Assembly: GCA_032207245.1 (NCBI GenBank)
Contig: CM063509.1
Location: forward strand, 9,634,758 to 9,698,757
Length of the DNA: 64,000 nt
Reading direction: 5' to 3'
Source: Pardosa pseudoannulata
Lineage: Eukaryota; Arthropoda; Arachnida; Araneae; Lycosidae
A model generated the notes under the pieces. It saw only the letters and a program-made list of their open reading frames with translations. It made no database searches and was not told where the DNA came from. The translations under genes were made by a program, and so were the position numbers. Position 1 is the stretch's first letter; the number at the start of each line of letters is the position of its first letter. Positions 53,026-64,000 of the stretch are shown here, piece after piece.

Positions 53026-53699
53026 CCCTTTAAAGGTCACTCATATAAACTTTTTGGGATTTAATGAAATTAGTTCATAAATAATATCTATGAACTGTAT
53101 AAATATAAATGCATCATTTTTTTTTACATTTCTTGAAGGGGTGGGATGGAATTTGAGGGGTATTTAAAGTGTAAAACCCTTGTACGGAGTGAAAATACTT
53201 TTATAAAGGTTTAATTATGCTGGGAAAACAATGATTATCATATTAAGAGTATAATAAAGAAAAAACGAAACAATTTACAGTCAAATGATCCTCGTGGTAG
53301 AGCGCTGCTTTTAGGTACCAGAATTTGTGGGTTCAAATCCCTCTGCAGGCATGGATGTTTGTAGCCTTTCTGAATCAGCTTTAAGGTGTAGGTCTCGGTC
53401 AGATTAGCCCCCATGTTGCAAAAGAGTAGTCCAAATCAAACAAACAATTTATAATTGTTGTTTAGATAGATATTTTTTATTTTGGGTTATAAGTGGAAAA
53501 ATCATATTACTGATTTCTCCAGGTAAAGTAAGTTTAACCATGTATATTTCAAACGAAATATGGAGATCTTGTATACTCTCTGCTGTGAGTAGGAAATGTC
53601 GTAAACATAGAAGACCTAAAAAATCCATAGTATGTCTTTCAAAAGCAGAGAAAGAATTTAACAAGTAGTTTTGTTCTGAAACCACTGGCCGTTAAAGGG
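53026..53699. mobile_element. piggyBac-like MITE with TTAA target duplication
   Basis: TTAA (53022-53025), then CCCTTTAAAGGTCA at the left end; TGGCCGTTAAAGGG then TTAA (53700-53703) at the right. The inverted ends and TTAA flanks are piggyBac hallmarks. A SINE is nested inside (53286-53443). A related, more degraded element is at 59951-60688. Confidence 0.7.
53286..53443 (+). repeat. tRNA-derived SINE nested in piggyBac-like MITE
   Basis: Head TCCTCGTGGTAGAGCGCTGC (good A box), B box GGTTCAAATCC, body CTGAATCAGCTTTAAGG, tail truncated to AGAGTAGTCCAAATC. Confidence 0.8.
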
Positions 53700-53703
53700 T
53701 TAA

Positions 53704-55053
53704 AATAAATTTACCTGTTTAGTAATGTGAATATTGTATTCTTTGCATTACAAAGAATGCAAAGAAGAAATTTCTTTGCATTTGTTATTCGTTTAATTTA
53801 GACAAAGGTGGTAAAAATCTATTTGTACAAGTTTTACATTCTTGGATAATTTCTGAATTATCTGTATTCTTTAGTGATTTGCAGTATGATTGTGAATTCT
53901 CTTCAGAAATATTTAATATTGTGTTAAACATTTTATCATTGTTGGTGCAAATTAATAATGTAAAATATTTAAATATGTAATTTTTACTTGTGATCTGTGT
54001 ATAAGAGTATATAAAGCTTGCCTTTTTATGTTTGTTTTTCTTTGAATGCCTAAGTTACGTGCAGTGTCATAAGATTTATGAATATCTCCTTAAAAACATA
54101 AGGATTTTCTCCTTATCGCAGATAAAACTCTGAATTAAATGTATAATCAACTAAGAGTTAAATCTGTTTGTCAATGTTTTTCATTATAAAATATTTCATT
54201 TTTTTTTAATCTGAATTATATTAATTGTATACCAAAGAAACTCTGCTTTGTGTAGATTGTGTATGCTACATAAAAATATAAATTACCTTATGTACAGTTC
54301 CAGTATTTGATAGTTTATATAGAGGTTATTTCTTTCTGCACTTTTGGTTCTGAAAGCACCTGCACATTTTTTTTTAATATAAGTTTTTGTCTGTATGACA
54401 AGATTTTATCTTTTAATGAAATATGGATTACTGTATAGAACAGGTGATGGCAAAGTGCATTATCAAAAATATTTTGTTACTTTAAATGCATTATATTATT
54501 GAGTTGCAGCAGTATAAATGAGCATTTCCTGTAGCATATGTTACGTAGATAAAGTACAATGTAAGTCTTATAAATAAATCTATATTAGATCTTATATTGT
54601 GTTTCTCATTTCTTCATTTATCATATTACTCTCAGTTTACGGTTCCTAAAATAACAGTATTCAGTTTTTGTTGAAGCATAATGAAAAGCCGCAGATCGCA
54701 AACACCTTTTATTGAAAACACCAAAATAATAATAATGAAAAGATGATAATAAAATACGAGGTACATTGGGCTTTTATAGTTTTAAGAAGATCCTGTGCCC
54801 AGCCAATCAAATTACAGGCACAAACAAAACTAATTAAACACAGCCAATGAAAACACAAAAGGATCAACTAGAGAAAACCTCATATGTCCGAAAAAGCTAT
54901 TACTTATATACAATAATAATCAGCCAAGTATGAGTGCGATTATATATTTCAACAGTTTTCATTATAAAAGCTTATACTTTTAAATAATAAAAAAAAACTG
55001 CATACTAATTTTAACATTGTTTTTAACTTCCAAATCAAATACTTTATCAAACT
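53704..55053. other. AT-rich sequence, no recognised gene
   Basis: 54660-54960 is somewhat less AT-rich and contains GCCGCAGATCGCAAACACC and CCAGCCAATCAAATTACAGG, but no terminal repeats or coding potential could be supported. Confidence 0.4.
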
Positions 55054-55783
55054 CAGGGTTGAAAAAAAAATCCGATAGTTTTGACATAAATCAGGTTTTT
55101 TTTTTAATTTTAATCGGATTTCTTTGATTTTTTTTTCTGAATACTAATTTTAATTGTTGTTTTTATGTTTTTTGCAATATACATAGAATAGTTTGTAATA
55201 AGAAGTCACATCTTATCTATCTAGTATATTCTACACACAGATTACCTAAAATTAAATATATAAATTTTAATCTAAATACATTCCATTTTTTTTAATTAGT
55301 GCAAACTATTTATTTTAAAAAAAAAGAAATCACAATTATTTCAATATTTTTTAAGTGCTGAATTATGGATTTAATTATTTCAATAAAAACACTAGTTTTG
55401 ATGCTTTATCCACTCCTAATTGGTTACGAAGGCTAGAACGAACAATACCAAATGAAGAAAACTGTCTTTCCATTCCGGCAGACGAAGCCACGGCTGTTGT
55501 TATTTGGTAGAAGACAAACTGGATTTCGAGTTCTGTAATACTCTCTTTACCTCCCATTACATAAAATGAATTCCACCAGTCATAATTAATCATTGTACTA
55601 CCCCTACTACATACTTTCTGATAATAACCCTTAAATTCTTGGAAACGCATGCTATCTATTTATTTACTTATTGGTATTACTGTGCTGACTGATTCCCAAT
55701 TCTTTGGAATATAGGTTTTAAAAGAAGTGAAAAAAGAATGATTTTTTTCAAAAAATCAACTGATTTAAATCATGCCAACCCTG
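55054..55783 (-). mobile_element. hAT element with hATC-domain remnant, perfect 8-bp TSD
   Basis: Starts CAGGGTTGAAAAAAAAATCC and ends TCATGCCAACCCTG. It is flanked by ATCAAACT (55046-55053 and 55784-55791). On the - strand 55375-55650 is an open 91-codon frame ending in the hAT dimerisation motif ([34 protein letters not shown]), better preserved than its sister at 46352. Confidence 0.88.
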
Positions 55784-56192
55784 ATCAAACTAACTAATAA
55801 TGTGTAGAACTTACTAAATTTCATTCATTGCCAAGAGTATGTCTCCTTATTGTATAAAAAAAAAAAAAAAATGGTGTTGATTAAAAAGATTGATTGCAAA
55901 AATCAGAAAATTCAAAACATTTTCTTTAATTTACCAATCTACAGAATGAGAATATCATTAGTGAGCATTATCAATTTCTTTTAAGATAAGATACTTTAAT
56001 GTGAAAATAGAAAATTAAAATAAAAATATTTTCCCACCCCAATTCAAAACTAAGAAAAAATTTCATCACCTTTAGTTATATTTTTCATATATCAATGTAG
56101 ACTGAGTGAAATATTGCAACTGTAATATATCCAAAGCACATGGAAAATGGTAAAATCATTAGGTACATCCAGATGAAAAATTGTGACATCAT

Positions 56193-56360
56193 CAGGGTTG
56201 GCTTCATTTGCCCAACCCAAAAAAACCCAAGTGGGTTTTTTAAAAATTGGGTTCTCAAAAAATCTTTATTTAACATTCCACATATTTAACTAATAATAAA
56301 TATATTGAATTAAATCTATAATATATATTACATGTTTCACCTTTGACAATGATCCTAGAA

Positions 56361-56392
<32 letters not shown>

Positions 56393-57069
56393 GAGGGAGT
56401 CTTAACTGCTAGAAAAAAGAGAACTTTTCAGAGAAAAATAGTTATCTGCATAACAAATACAATAAAATCTAAATTAAACAAAGTTAATAAGAATGTATGA
56501 TGAAAAAAAAAAAAGAATATTGAAGTATGACATGTGATAAAATTAATTGAAAAATGGACAAGAAAAATTGGGAAAATATGTATTAACTAAAAAAATATCT
56601 TCTAAATGCTTTAATCACACAATACTGTTAATAAATATAGAGCTATAATTTGATACATTTTATTGAAAAGAAAAAACTTCAAATGCAACTATTTCAAACC
56701 CAACTTTTAGTATAAAATAATCGCCATTCAAAACTAGTTTTTTGATGTTAGAAAAATTTTATAATATGAAAAAAATTTATTTTAAGATTCAAAATTTCCT
56801 TTAATTTAGACAAAAATTTCTTCTGCATAATTTAAAATTGATTTTTAAATTTTTGAATTTTAAAAAGTTATTAACATTTTAAATTTATTTTAATCATACA
56901 ATTAATTATATATCCTGTCCTCTTACATAACAAAAAACCTGAATAGTTTTCAAATCCCCCAAAAAGCATCTAAAACCCATTAAAGTATAGTAAAAACCCT
57001 GATAAAACCCGAAAAAACCCACTAATTTGGTTTTTTTCTGAAAAAAAACCCGGGTTTTTGCCAACCCTG
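56193..57069. mobile_element. hAT non-autonomous element (GGGTTTT family)
   Basis: Starts CAGGGTTGGC and ends GCCAACCCTG, perfect 10-bp termini. Flanks GACATCAT and GACAGCAC agree at 6 of 8. Related to 42251-43028 and 61519-61753. Confidence 0.78.
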
Positions 57070-57993
57070 GACAGCACGTACCTAAAATTATAATTTTTAC
57101 TTACACACATGATATAAAGTGGTGAATCACCCTTATTCAGACATAGCATCAGCAGAATCAAAATGTACATTTCTGAGAGATGTGTGATTGTAATATGTCC
57201 AAGAATTTTAGGCAAATTATCAAGGAAATATTCGGGTACTTTTTCCTCTGTATTTTGTGCCCACCATATAAATGCTATATATTTCAATTTAGATAACTGA
57301 TATCTTCCCCTTTTTAAACATTTTTAATTTAAAAAATACCTTATAATACAGTAAAATCTCCATATAAGGGACACTTCCAATCCAATACCAATATTCAGAC
57401 TTTTTATGTGTCTTTTTATACCTCTGAGACTCCAAATAGTGAACAGCAACTCATAACATAAAATTTCCAAGGAAAGACACAAAAAGCAGTTATATAATTT
57501 TCATAAGCAAAAGTGTAACTGGAAGGATAAAAATTATTGAATCACTTACAACTTAATGTTAACAAAACAAGTAATTTATGATATGAAGTTAAAACTAACA
57601 TTTGTGACCTTTTTTAAATCCACAAATCAACCTACGAAAAATAATGTTGTGAAATGTGCATATTAAATTTTCAGAATGCATTTATGACTAAATTAAAATA
57701 AATATTAATTTTTAACATGTAGAATGGCATCAGGGTGATTGGCGCTGATATTTCCTTAGTTCCATAGCAGTTGCTGGTAACCAGCAGAGTCATGACGGTC
57801 AATAGTGACCTCAGTAAAATAAATGCATTACGAATGATTACACAAATCAACTTGTCTGTTTTAATTAATATTTCACCAAAATACTTAATGCTTAGAGAGG
57901 AATGGATTCATGTTAGCCAGATGGGGCAAGCCGTGTAAAATTAGCATAGCATTCAACATGCTAAATAATAAATATACCATCTTTATATATATA

Positions 57994-58759
57994 CAAGGTA
58001 TCTGCCAAAATAAAATTTTTCAAATCCATGACTTTCCCTGATTTAGCAGATCATTTTCCATGACTTTAAAAAGCTTTCATTAAAAGTATATATGAATAAA
58101 ACTTCTGATGTACATACAAATAAAATATATACTTTTAGAGAAATGACAGGAATTTTATCATAAAAAAACTATAAACTTACTTTATAAGTGTTAATAAACT
58201 CATAAAAATAAATTGTTGTATCTACATACCTAAGTTTAATCATATAGCCATTTTTCAATCAAAATGTTTCCAATTTGAATTCAGGGTACTTTGGTATTAT
58301 CCAGGTGACCATGAATAATAGCCAAATATAACCCTATAATGTTCATATACAATATCCCTAGAGATAAACTTATATTTTGTGCAAAAATCTTAACTAATTT
58401 TTATTAAAAAATAATTATTATTATATTAATAAAATTTTAATCTACAATTTAAGAAAAAACCAGAATAATATACATTTACTGACCCATTAAGCTTTCTTGC
58501 TTTGAGTTTCCTTGGTGAACAAATTTTACTTGGCAATAGGGTCAATAGGATAATACATAAATACCAAACTCAGTAACTTCAGCCAAATGACAAGTAAAAA
58601 TAGAATTAAACAATTCAATGCATTTTTATTTAATCGGTAGTTTAGCGGATCCATGACTTTTACTCATTTTGCTTGAAAAATCAAGACTTTCCATGACAAA
58701 ATTAATCCATTGTCTAAATCCATGATTTTCCATGACTTTCCAGGTGCGCGGAAACCATG
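57994..58759. mobile_element. Probable hAT-like MITE
   Basis: Left end CAAGGTATCTGCC with CCATGACTTTCC close by; right end CATGACTTTCCAGG followed by GCGGAAACCATG. The CATGACTTTCC block is repeated subterminally. The flanks are TA-rich, so the target duplication cannot be determined. Confidence 0.5.
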
Positions 58760-58858
58760 TATATACTATTATGTTTTGCCTGTTGGGTGATTTCAAGCAT
58801 GAATAAAATTTGTTACAATAAAATGTAAACAGAATCCAGAAGAAAAACTACTAGCTAA

Positions 58859-59306
58859 AGAGAGATAGGTAAACTACTGCCGGCAGATAAATTTTAACTT
58901 GCCAGTCCGAGGAAAATTAAAAGAAATATATGTTTATACATTATATATCCATCTCCTTTTCCACTGTTTAAATATTATATCCCTAATTTATTAACTTACA
59001 CCCAGAAGATCAGCTGTATATTTGCTTCTTATATGTGAACAAGTGTTTTCAACTTTGAAAGAATAATTTCAGAAGTAGACTGGCAGATGAGCATTTAACC
59101 TCGTTCCTTAAAATCAGTACGTCTCACTTCGAACCTCAGTATAAGGAACTTTTAAAAATGAAATCGCAATTTCATTCATCTCATTAACGTATTTAAACCA
59201 TAATACTTGTATATTGTTTTTAAAATTTTAGAAAAATTTATCTTCTTCCGCTAAATTTATTTTCTTTCTACTTTTGGCCCGAGATTGAAAAAGTTTGCCT
59301 ATCCCT
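58859..59306 (+). mobile_element. Older copy of the 43653 hAT element
   Basis: Aligns along its length with 43653-44117: degraded left end GATAGGTAAACTACTGCC, right end GTTTGCCTATCCCTG, and a hATC remnant with a deletion after TGTGAACAAGTGTTTTC. No clear target duplication remains. Confidence 0.7.
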
Positions 59307-59950
59307 GAGCTCCGTCTTACTGGCAGTTTCCACAGTAATTTAGTTGTGATTTAATAACACCTAACAAACTGCATAATTTCTTTTCATCCATAATTTATCT
59401 AAACAGATACTGTTTGTAAAGAAAAATACAAATTTAAACAAAAAAAACATTTTTGGTGGTTTTTAATTAATATTTTCATTAATCATGATCATAATATATT
59501 TTTTAAATACATTTTGAAAAATATTGCAGTTACATTTCTATGCATTAATAATTAGAAAATCTAAATTAATAGTACATAAGTCTATTTAAAAATGTTGCAT
59601 ATATAAAAACGTTTCCTTGATGCAAATTTTTATCATATGTATTTTAAATAAGCTTTGGAACTTTTTATATCAAAATGCAAATATATACAGTTTATTAAAT
59701 AGAAGTCTGAATTCATGAACAATAAAAAATATCTAAGATTTAAAAAAAGTTTTTGACTCTTAAAAATTCTTTATCATTATAAATTGTGATGCAAGAACAA
59801 TTTTTCAGCATTTACATGAAAAAGTCTGTTCTATTTGGCATCACATATAATACCAACTTTAAAAAATACTCACTGTATAATGTATTTTCAGAAGCTAAAG
59901 GTCATTTTGCTAAATTTATAAGTCTAGGAAAATTTCTGCATTTGCTTTCA

Positions 59951-60688
59951 ACCAATTAAAGGGTCACTCCATCCTACCAATCACCGGTTTCTAAAAATAG
60001 AAATTCACCTATAATTTATCTACAGAATTTTCTTTTATATTTCTTCTGCATTATTTTAACTACAAACAGAAATAACACTTATTTTTATATATTGAACTCT
60101 TAAGAAATTAGCATAATCTGTTTTTAATCATAACATGCTTTACTGATAAATAACTTTAGTATGACATACAGAAAGTGTCATTTTACTCAATAAAAAGTAC
60201 CCTTTCACTTGATTATAACAGCTCTTTTTTTATAAAAGTACTCTGCTCCTTTTTTAAAGAAATGTAAAAACTAACCTAGATCAGATAGATTTATATTAAA
60301 GCTAGTATTTTATATTATTTTAATTGCAATAAAGGTGAAACTTTTTTAAAAAGTAAATATTCAGTATTTGGCTAGATCACTATCTATTATACATGCCTAG
60401 ATGATAGGTAATTTATCTTAAAAGTTATTTTCAAATTCAGTTTTACAGAAGTTTAACCTTTTTGTGTGGCATGGGAAGATTACTTCCCACTTACACAATC
60501 TCACAAAACACACCTGTGGGAAGCGCAAAACCCATTCTAATATATTGGTCTTGCTATTGAAATGACGTGAAGACCAATTCCTGCTTCAGTTTTTCCTGTC
60601 ATCTATTGTTCGATCAACTGAATCAAATTAGCAGTTCTGTTTTGAAAGTTTGGAAACGTGGAGTGAGAAATAAATGCCCATGAAAGGG
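59951..60688. mobile_element. Degraded piggyBac-like MITE
   Basis: Left end AATTAAAGGGTCACTCC after TTCA (mutated TTAA); right end GCCCATGAAAGGG followed by TTAA (60689-60692). The ends resemble those at 53026-53699; the interior has no coding frame. Confidence 0.45.
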
Positions 60689-60753
60689 TTAATAGTAAAT
60701 ACCCCAAAATTGATATGCTTTAAAATTTTCAACTGCAGGTCTCCTAATTAATA

Positions 60754-61400
60754 CAGGCTTGCAACTGTGAAGGTACTTTCAAAAAGGTGAGAAAAGTGAA
60801 AAATAATACAGAATAAGTGACTAAACACTGAAAAAAAAGCGATTTTTTTTTCTCCTCTTGATTACAGATATTAAGATTTTTCTATTTATTTTAACTCGAA
60901 ATCAAATGATTCATGCAAGACATAATTTTAGTGTCAAATACAAAAAGGTTAAAAATTTTAACAAAACTAAATATTGCTTTTTACTTAAGAAAATCTATAA
61001 ATTAGATTTGAATGCATATAATATATTAATTTCATAATCACAATTTTCTGCATATATTAATGATGTTTTGAAATATGTACATATCTAGAGTATCTAAATA
61101 AAAATTGTGAAGAAAAGAACGAGAAATGTGTGCTTTGGCGTAAATTACTTTAATGTATTAAATGTACATTTCAGTACAAATGTAGATTTCAGGAACTTCT
61201 TTACGACTTTTTAAAATCACTCAATTCTGGAAACCATGCGACTAATTACATTTTAATAAGAAAAATAAGATTAGAGTATCCCATTTTTGGTCTTTTATTA
61301 AAATATTTTGTTATTATTTCAGATTTTCTTTTTTCAACAACAGACTTTTGCTGTGATACACCATGAAAAAAGTGACTGTTTACTTAAAAAAGTGACTAAA
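60754..61400 (-). mobile_element. 6-bp-TSD MITE, copy d, cut by assembly gap
   Basis: Starts CAGGCTTGCAACTG and follows copy c to GTGACTAAA, where the N gap begins. Only about 50 bp of the right end is missing. The expected left duplication would be TTAATA (60748-60753). Confidence 0.8.
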
Positions 61401-61500
61401 NNNNNNNNNNNNNNNNNNNNNNNNNNNNNNNNNNNNNNNNNNNNNNNNNNNNNNNNNNNNNNNNNNNNNNNNNNNNNNNNNNNNNNNNNNNNNNNNNNNN
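61401..61500. other. Assembly gap (100 N)
   Basis: Exactly 100 N. It coincides with the right end of a MITE, so repeat collapse is the likely cause. Confidence 1.
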
Positions 61501-61518
61501 TATAAGTAATACTAAAAT

Positions 61519-61565
61519 CATGGTTGGCAAAAACCCTGGTTTTTTCAGAAAACCCCCAACCCAGT

Positions 61566-61601
<36 letters not shown>

Positions 61602-61753
61602 CCCAGGGTTTTTGTAGTTTTTTTTTGGGTTTTATCAGGGTTATTTCTATACTTTAAAGGGTTTTAGATGCTTTTTTGGGAATTTGAAAACTTCAGGTTT
61701 TTTTGTTATGTAAGAGGACTGGATTTATAATTAATTGTATGATTAAAATAATT
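61519..61753 (-). mobile_element. Fragment of the GGGTTTT hAT family
   Basis: Starts CATGGTTGGCAAAAACCC and follows the reverse complement of the right part of 56193-57069 (GGGTTTTAGATGCTTTTT, GTTATGTAAGAGGAC), then stops where a new terminus (CAGGGTTCCCACGG at 61762) begins. It is a nested insertion. Confidence 0.72.
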
Positions 61754-61761
61754 GATTGTAT

Positions 61762-61860
61762 CAGGGTTCCCACGGTCATGAAAAGTCATTGAAAAGTGCT
61801 TAAATTTTCTTTTTGTTTTTTAAGACCTTAAAAGTTTTTGAATTTTCGTTAAGGTCATTG
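61762..61860 (+). mobile_element. Left end of a hAT-like (5-bp group) element
   Basis: CAGGGTTCCCACGGTC followed by AAAAGTCATTGAAAAGTGC-type repeats, as at 18477. The right end was not found. Confidence 0.5.
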
Positions 61861-61889
61861 AATTTGAGGTCCATTGCTGGATTTTTCTT

Positions 61890-62290
61890 TCTCAAGTCCC
61901 TGCAAAATGTTATGTAACCTCCACACTATGACCAATGGTTCACCACTTCCTGATGGGGATCTTGAACGATGGTTCACAGGTTGCATCCACACGCTGGGCC
62001 ACTAAATGCGCCGAGCTCGTGAATTCGTCCATAGGGTCTACTGCGCACTTTAGTTGTGCATCTGGCTGCCTTTGATCTTTCGAGAAAAACCGCCTCCGAA
62101 GCCATCGTTCCGACAAGGCTATTTTATCGTATGCCACCATCGACCACGATAATCCATACCCCTTCCAGACAGTGGGGATGGCTTGCAGTGGACCATAGTG
62201 TGGAGGGGCCCTTAATTCATGTCTGCGCCGGAAAATTGAGAAGGATCATTATTGGCAATTGTGGGCGTGTCACGTGACTCATCTTTCATG
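61890..62290. other. GC-richer island of unknown origin
   Basis: About 50% G+C against roughly 28% around it, with many CpG (GCGCCGAGCTCGTGAATTCG). Open frames exist on both strands (61940-62140 on -, 62056-62277 on +), but neither shows a family I recognise. It could be a transposon interior, a captured gene fragment or foreign sequence. Confidence 0.4.
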
Positions 62291-62489
62291 CACTGCAAAC
62301 TGCACTAGCTACTGTCACCGGCTTGATAAAATATGATTTAAAAAGGGATATAAAAAAATAAAAAGTTTGGAATGCTTTAAAAAGAAACTGTATTTTTAAA
62401 CCAGTATTCGTGTGCTTATAGCGCTTCCTTTTTTTATACCATTTCAAAAGCCTGTTTTTTTTTCTGGGAAAAGAGTGAACATTATATAT

Positions 62490-62600
62490 CAAGGTTCGTA
62501 CGGTGCTTAAAAGTGCTTAAAAACTGCTTAATTTCGAAACACGTTTTTAAGGCCTTAAAAAGTGCTTAAAGAGTGCTTAATTTTCCCCCTAAAGTCCTTA
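62490..62600 (+). mobile_element. Left end of another hAT-like element
   Basis: CAAGGTTCGTACGGTGC followed by repeated GTGCTTAAAA, resembling the ends of 32187-33108. The right end is not visible. Confidence 0.45.
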
Positions 62601-62845
62601 TTTTTTTTTTCTTGTCGACAGTTTTTATTTGAATATTTCGAAATCGTCTATGAAAATCATAAAAGGTCGCTCGGGATCCTGTTTCTGTTTAACCCGTTTC
62701 TGAACCCAAGAGGGGGAAAAAACCGTTACTCCGAGCCTGTTCGCTTAAAAATGGACTGACATATCGAATATTGAATTCAGGGGTGATTCTGATCCGAATG
62801 TTTTTTGTGGGTTTGTTATAAAAAAACGGATTTTTTTTGGAAATT

Positions 62846-62891
62846 AAAAAAATGGCTTCTTTATTTATTTTAATAAAGAAGCCATTTTTTT
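62846..62891. repeat. Perfect 20-bp hairpin
   Basis: Arms 62846-62865 and 62872-62891 are exact complements (core ATGGCTTCTTTATT), with a 6-base loop. Confidence 0.9.
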
Positions 62892-62895
62892 ATTT

Positions 62896-63267
62896 CACAT
62901 ATGTATAAATTTTGAAGATAATCTGAAAGTTTTCTGTCTTTTTCTAATCCTTTTTCTCTTTGCCGCGTCCACAATTTTTTTTCTAACAAAGAGTAGGAAA
63001 GTGTTATCAGTCGATGCTCGCAACACGTGCTTCAAGGTCAAAAAGCCGTGTGACGCGGTATAAATGAAACATATAGAACTTCACATATGTATAAATTTTG
63101 AAGATAATCTGAAAGTTTTCTGTCTTTTTCTAATCCTTTTTCTCTTTGCCGCGTCCACAATTTTTTTTCTAACAAAGAGTAGGAAAGTGTTATCAGTCGA
63201 TGCTCGCAACACGTGCTTCAAGGTCAAAAAGCCGTGTGACGCGGTATAAATGAAACATATAGAACTT
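62896..63267. repeat. Perfect 186-bp tandem duplication
   Basis: 62896-63081 and 63082-63267 appear identical, each starting CACATATGTATAAATTTTG and ending CATATAGAACTT. The unit contains CpG-bearing blocks (GCCGCGTCCACAA, GTGTGACGCGGTA). Confidence 0.92.
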
Positions 63268-63786
63268 GTGTGGTTCTAGTTATAAAAGTACAACTAAGCC
63301 GTAATTCTATGTTTTTGGTAAAAAAAAAAATCGTTTTCTAGATTTCGATTCCAGAAAATGCGCATTTTTTAATGGCCCGTTATAGTTAATAGTGCGATCA
63401 TAATACGGGGCTCTCATACGGTAGAATTATGTTTTAACAACCTGCGTACTTTCTTTATAGATATCTCCCGAACTCACGTGCATGTAGACCGATCGTAATA
63501 CTGTTTTATATATCGTTATTTTTTTAATATCGCGGTAACAGTATTGAGATTCCAATCCCTCCTATAGTTATTTCAAACGGTACTTTATCTTATTGACTGA
63601 ATTTTCTGCTATGGGCAGTGTCTGTGAGAAAATGACACTGTTGCAAATAACTTACGAAATTTTGGATATGCACGGAAGTTTATTGTTGAAAAATCAGCAC
63701 CTTTTTTTTTTTGTTGTTGTTAAGTTTTGTATGTGCATTGAAGTTGATGAAAAATCATAACTTTTAACAGCAATCCCGATAAAAAT

Positions 63787-63949
63787 TAGCCCTATAGCGG
63801 AATCGGTAGGACGCGGCCACGGGTTCGAATCCCGCTCTTTTTTCGTAGCCGTTCAGAATCGTAGTAATTAAGTAGTAAATTCCGATGTCTTAAATAAACA
63901 TAAAAGATGAACATAAAAGAAAACTCTAGCGCTCTCAGACCAAACTAAA
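63787..63949 (+). repeat. tRNA-derived SINE, diverged copy
   Basis: tRNA-like head TAGCGGAATCGGTAGGACGC, B box GGTTCGAATCC, body CGTAGCCGTTCAGAATCG, tail TCTAGCGCTCTCAGACC then AAAC. The body has diverged from the other copies, suggesting a sub-family. Confidence 0.7.
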
Positions 63950-64000
63950 TAGTTACAAATCTGTTAGTCTAAAGTACAATTCGAACCCCTTTGCTCAGAT

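Noticed and set aside
57350..57400. Possible second pogo-type terminus (CAGTAAAATCTCCATATAAG)
   Set aside because: The motif follows TA and looks like a transposon end, but no matching inverted end or transposase was found nearby.

Overview
The window is a very AT-rich, intron-rich animal genome segment. Long introns, a tRNA-derived SINE family and many short DNA transposons fit an arthropod, possibly a chelicerate such as a spider; the organism itself is an inference. Two 100-N assembly gaps interrupt it (40789-40888 and 61401-61500).

Three protein genes are complete and could be rebuilt exon by exon. (1) Enolase on the + strand: eight coding exons, 4321-20736, 433 aa, every splice junction in frame. 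(2) RPS27A (ubiquitin fused to ribosomal protein S27a) on the - strand: four coding exons, 39236 down to 30114, 156 aa. (3) A BTBD6/BTBD3-type BTB-BACK-PHR protein on the + strand: three coding exons, 40421-48259, 514 aa. Enolase and RPS27A are tail to tail; RPS27A and BTBD6 are head to head across about 1.2 kb that should hold both promoters.

The most notable region is the 8.2-kb third intron of RPS27A (30264-38487). In host orientation (-) it carries at least eleven box C/D snoRNA-like units. The five canonical ones contain a guide complementary to the universal 18S helix-18 (530-loop) sequence CGGTAATTCCAG, placed to direct 2'-O-methylation of the U in GGUAA (human Um627, SNORD65/snR77 class). 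Six further units lie in a ~211-bp tandem array, keep the terminal stem and boxes, but have lost that guide. The same intron holds three copies of a ~185-nt RNA-like sequence with box C and box D at its ends.

The rest is mostly transposon debris: a 3.28-kb non-autonomous Helitron (22193-25469) and a second Helitron running off the left edge; many hAT-type elements with 8-bp or 5-bp target duplications, some keeping a C-terminal hAT dimerisation-domain fragment; a four-copy MITE family with 6-bp target duplications; mariner, pogo/Tigger-like and piggyBac-like pieces; and seven tRNA-derived SINE copies, all in + orientation. Low-complexity oddities include a 71-base G homopolymer inside a mariner copy, and a perfect 186-bp tandem duplication next to a 20-bp perfect hairpin near the right end.
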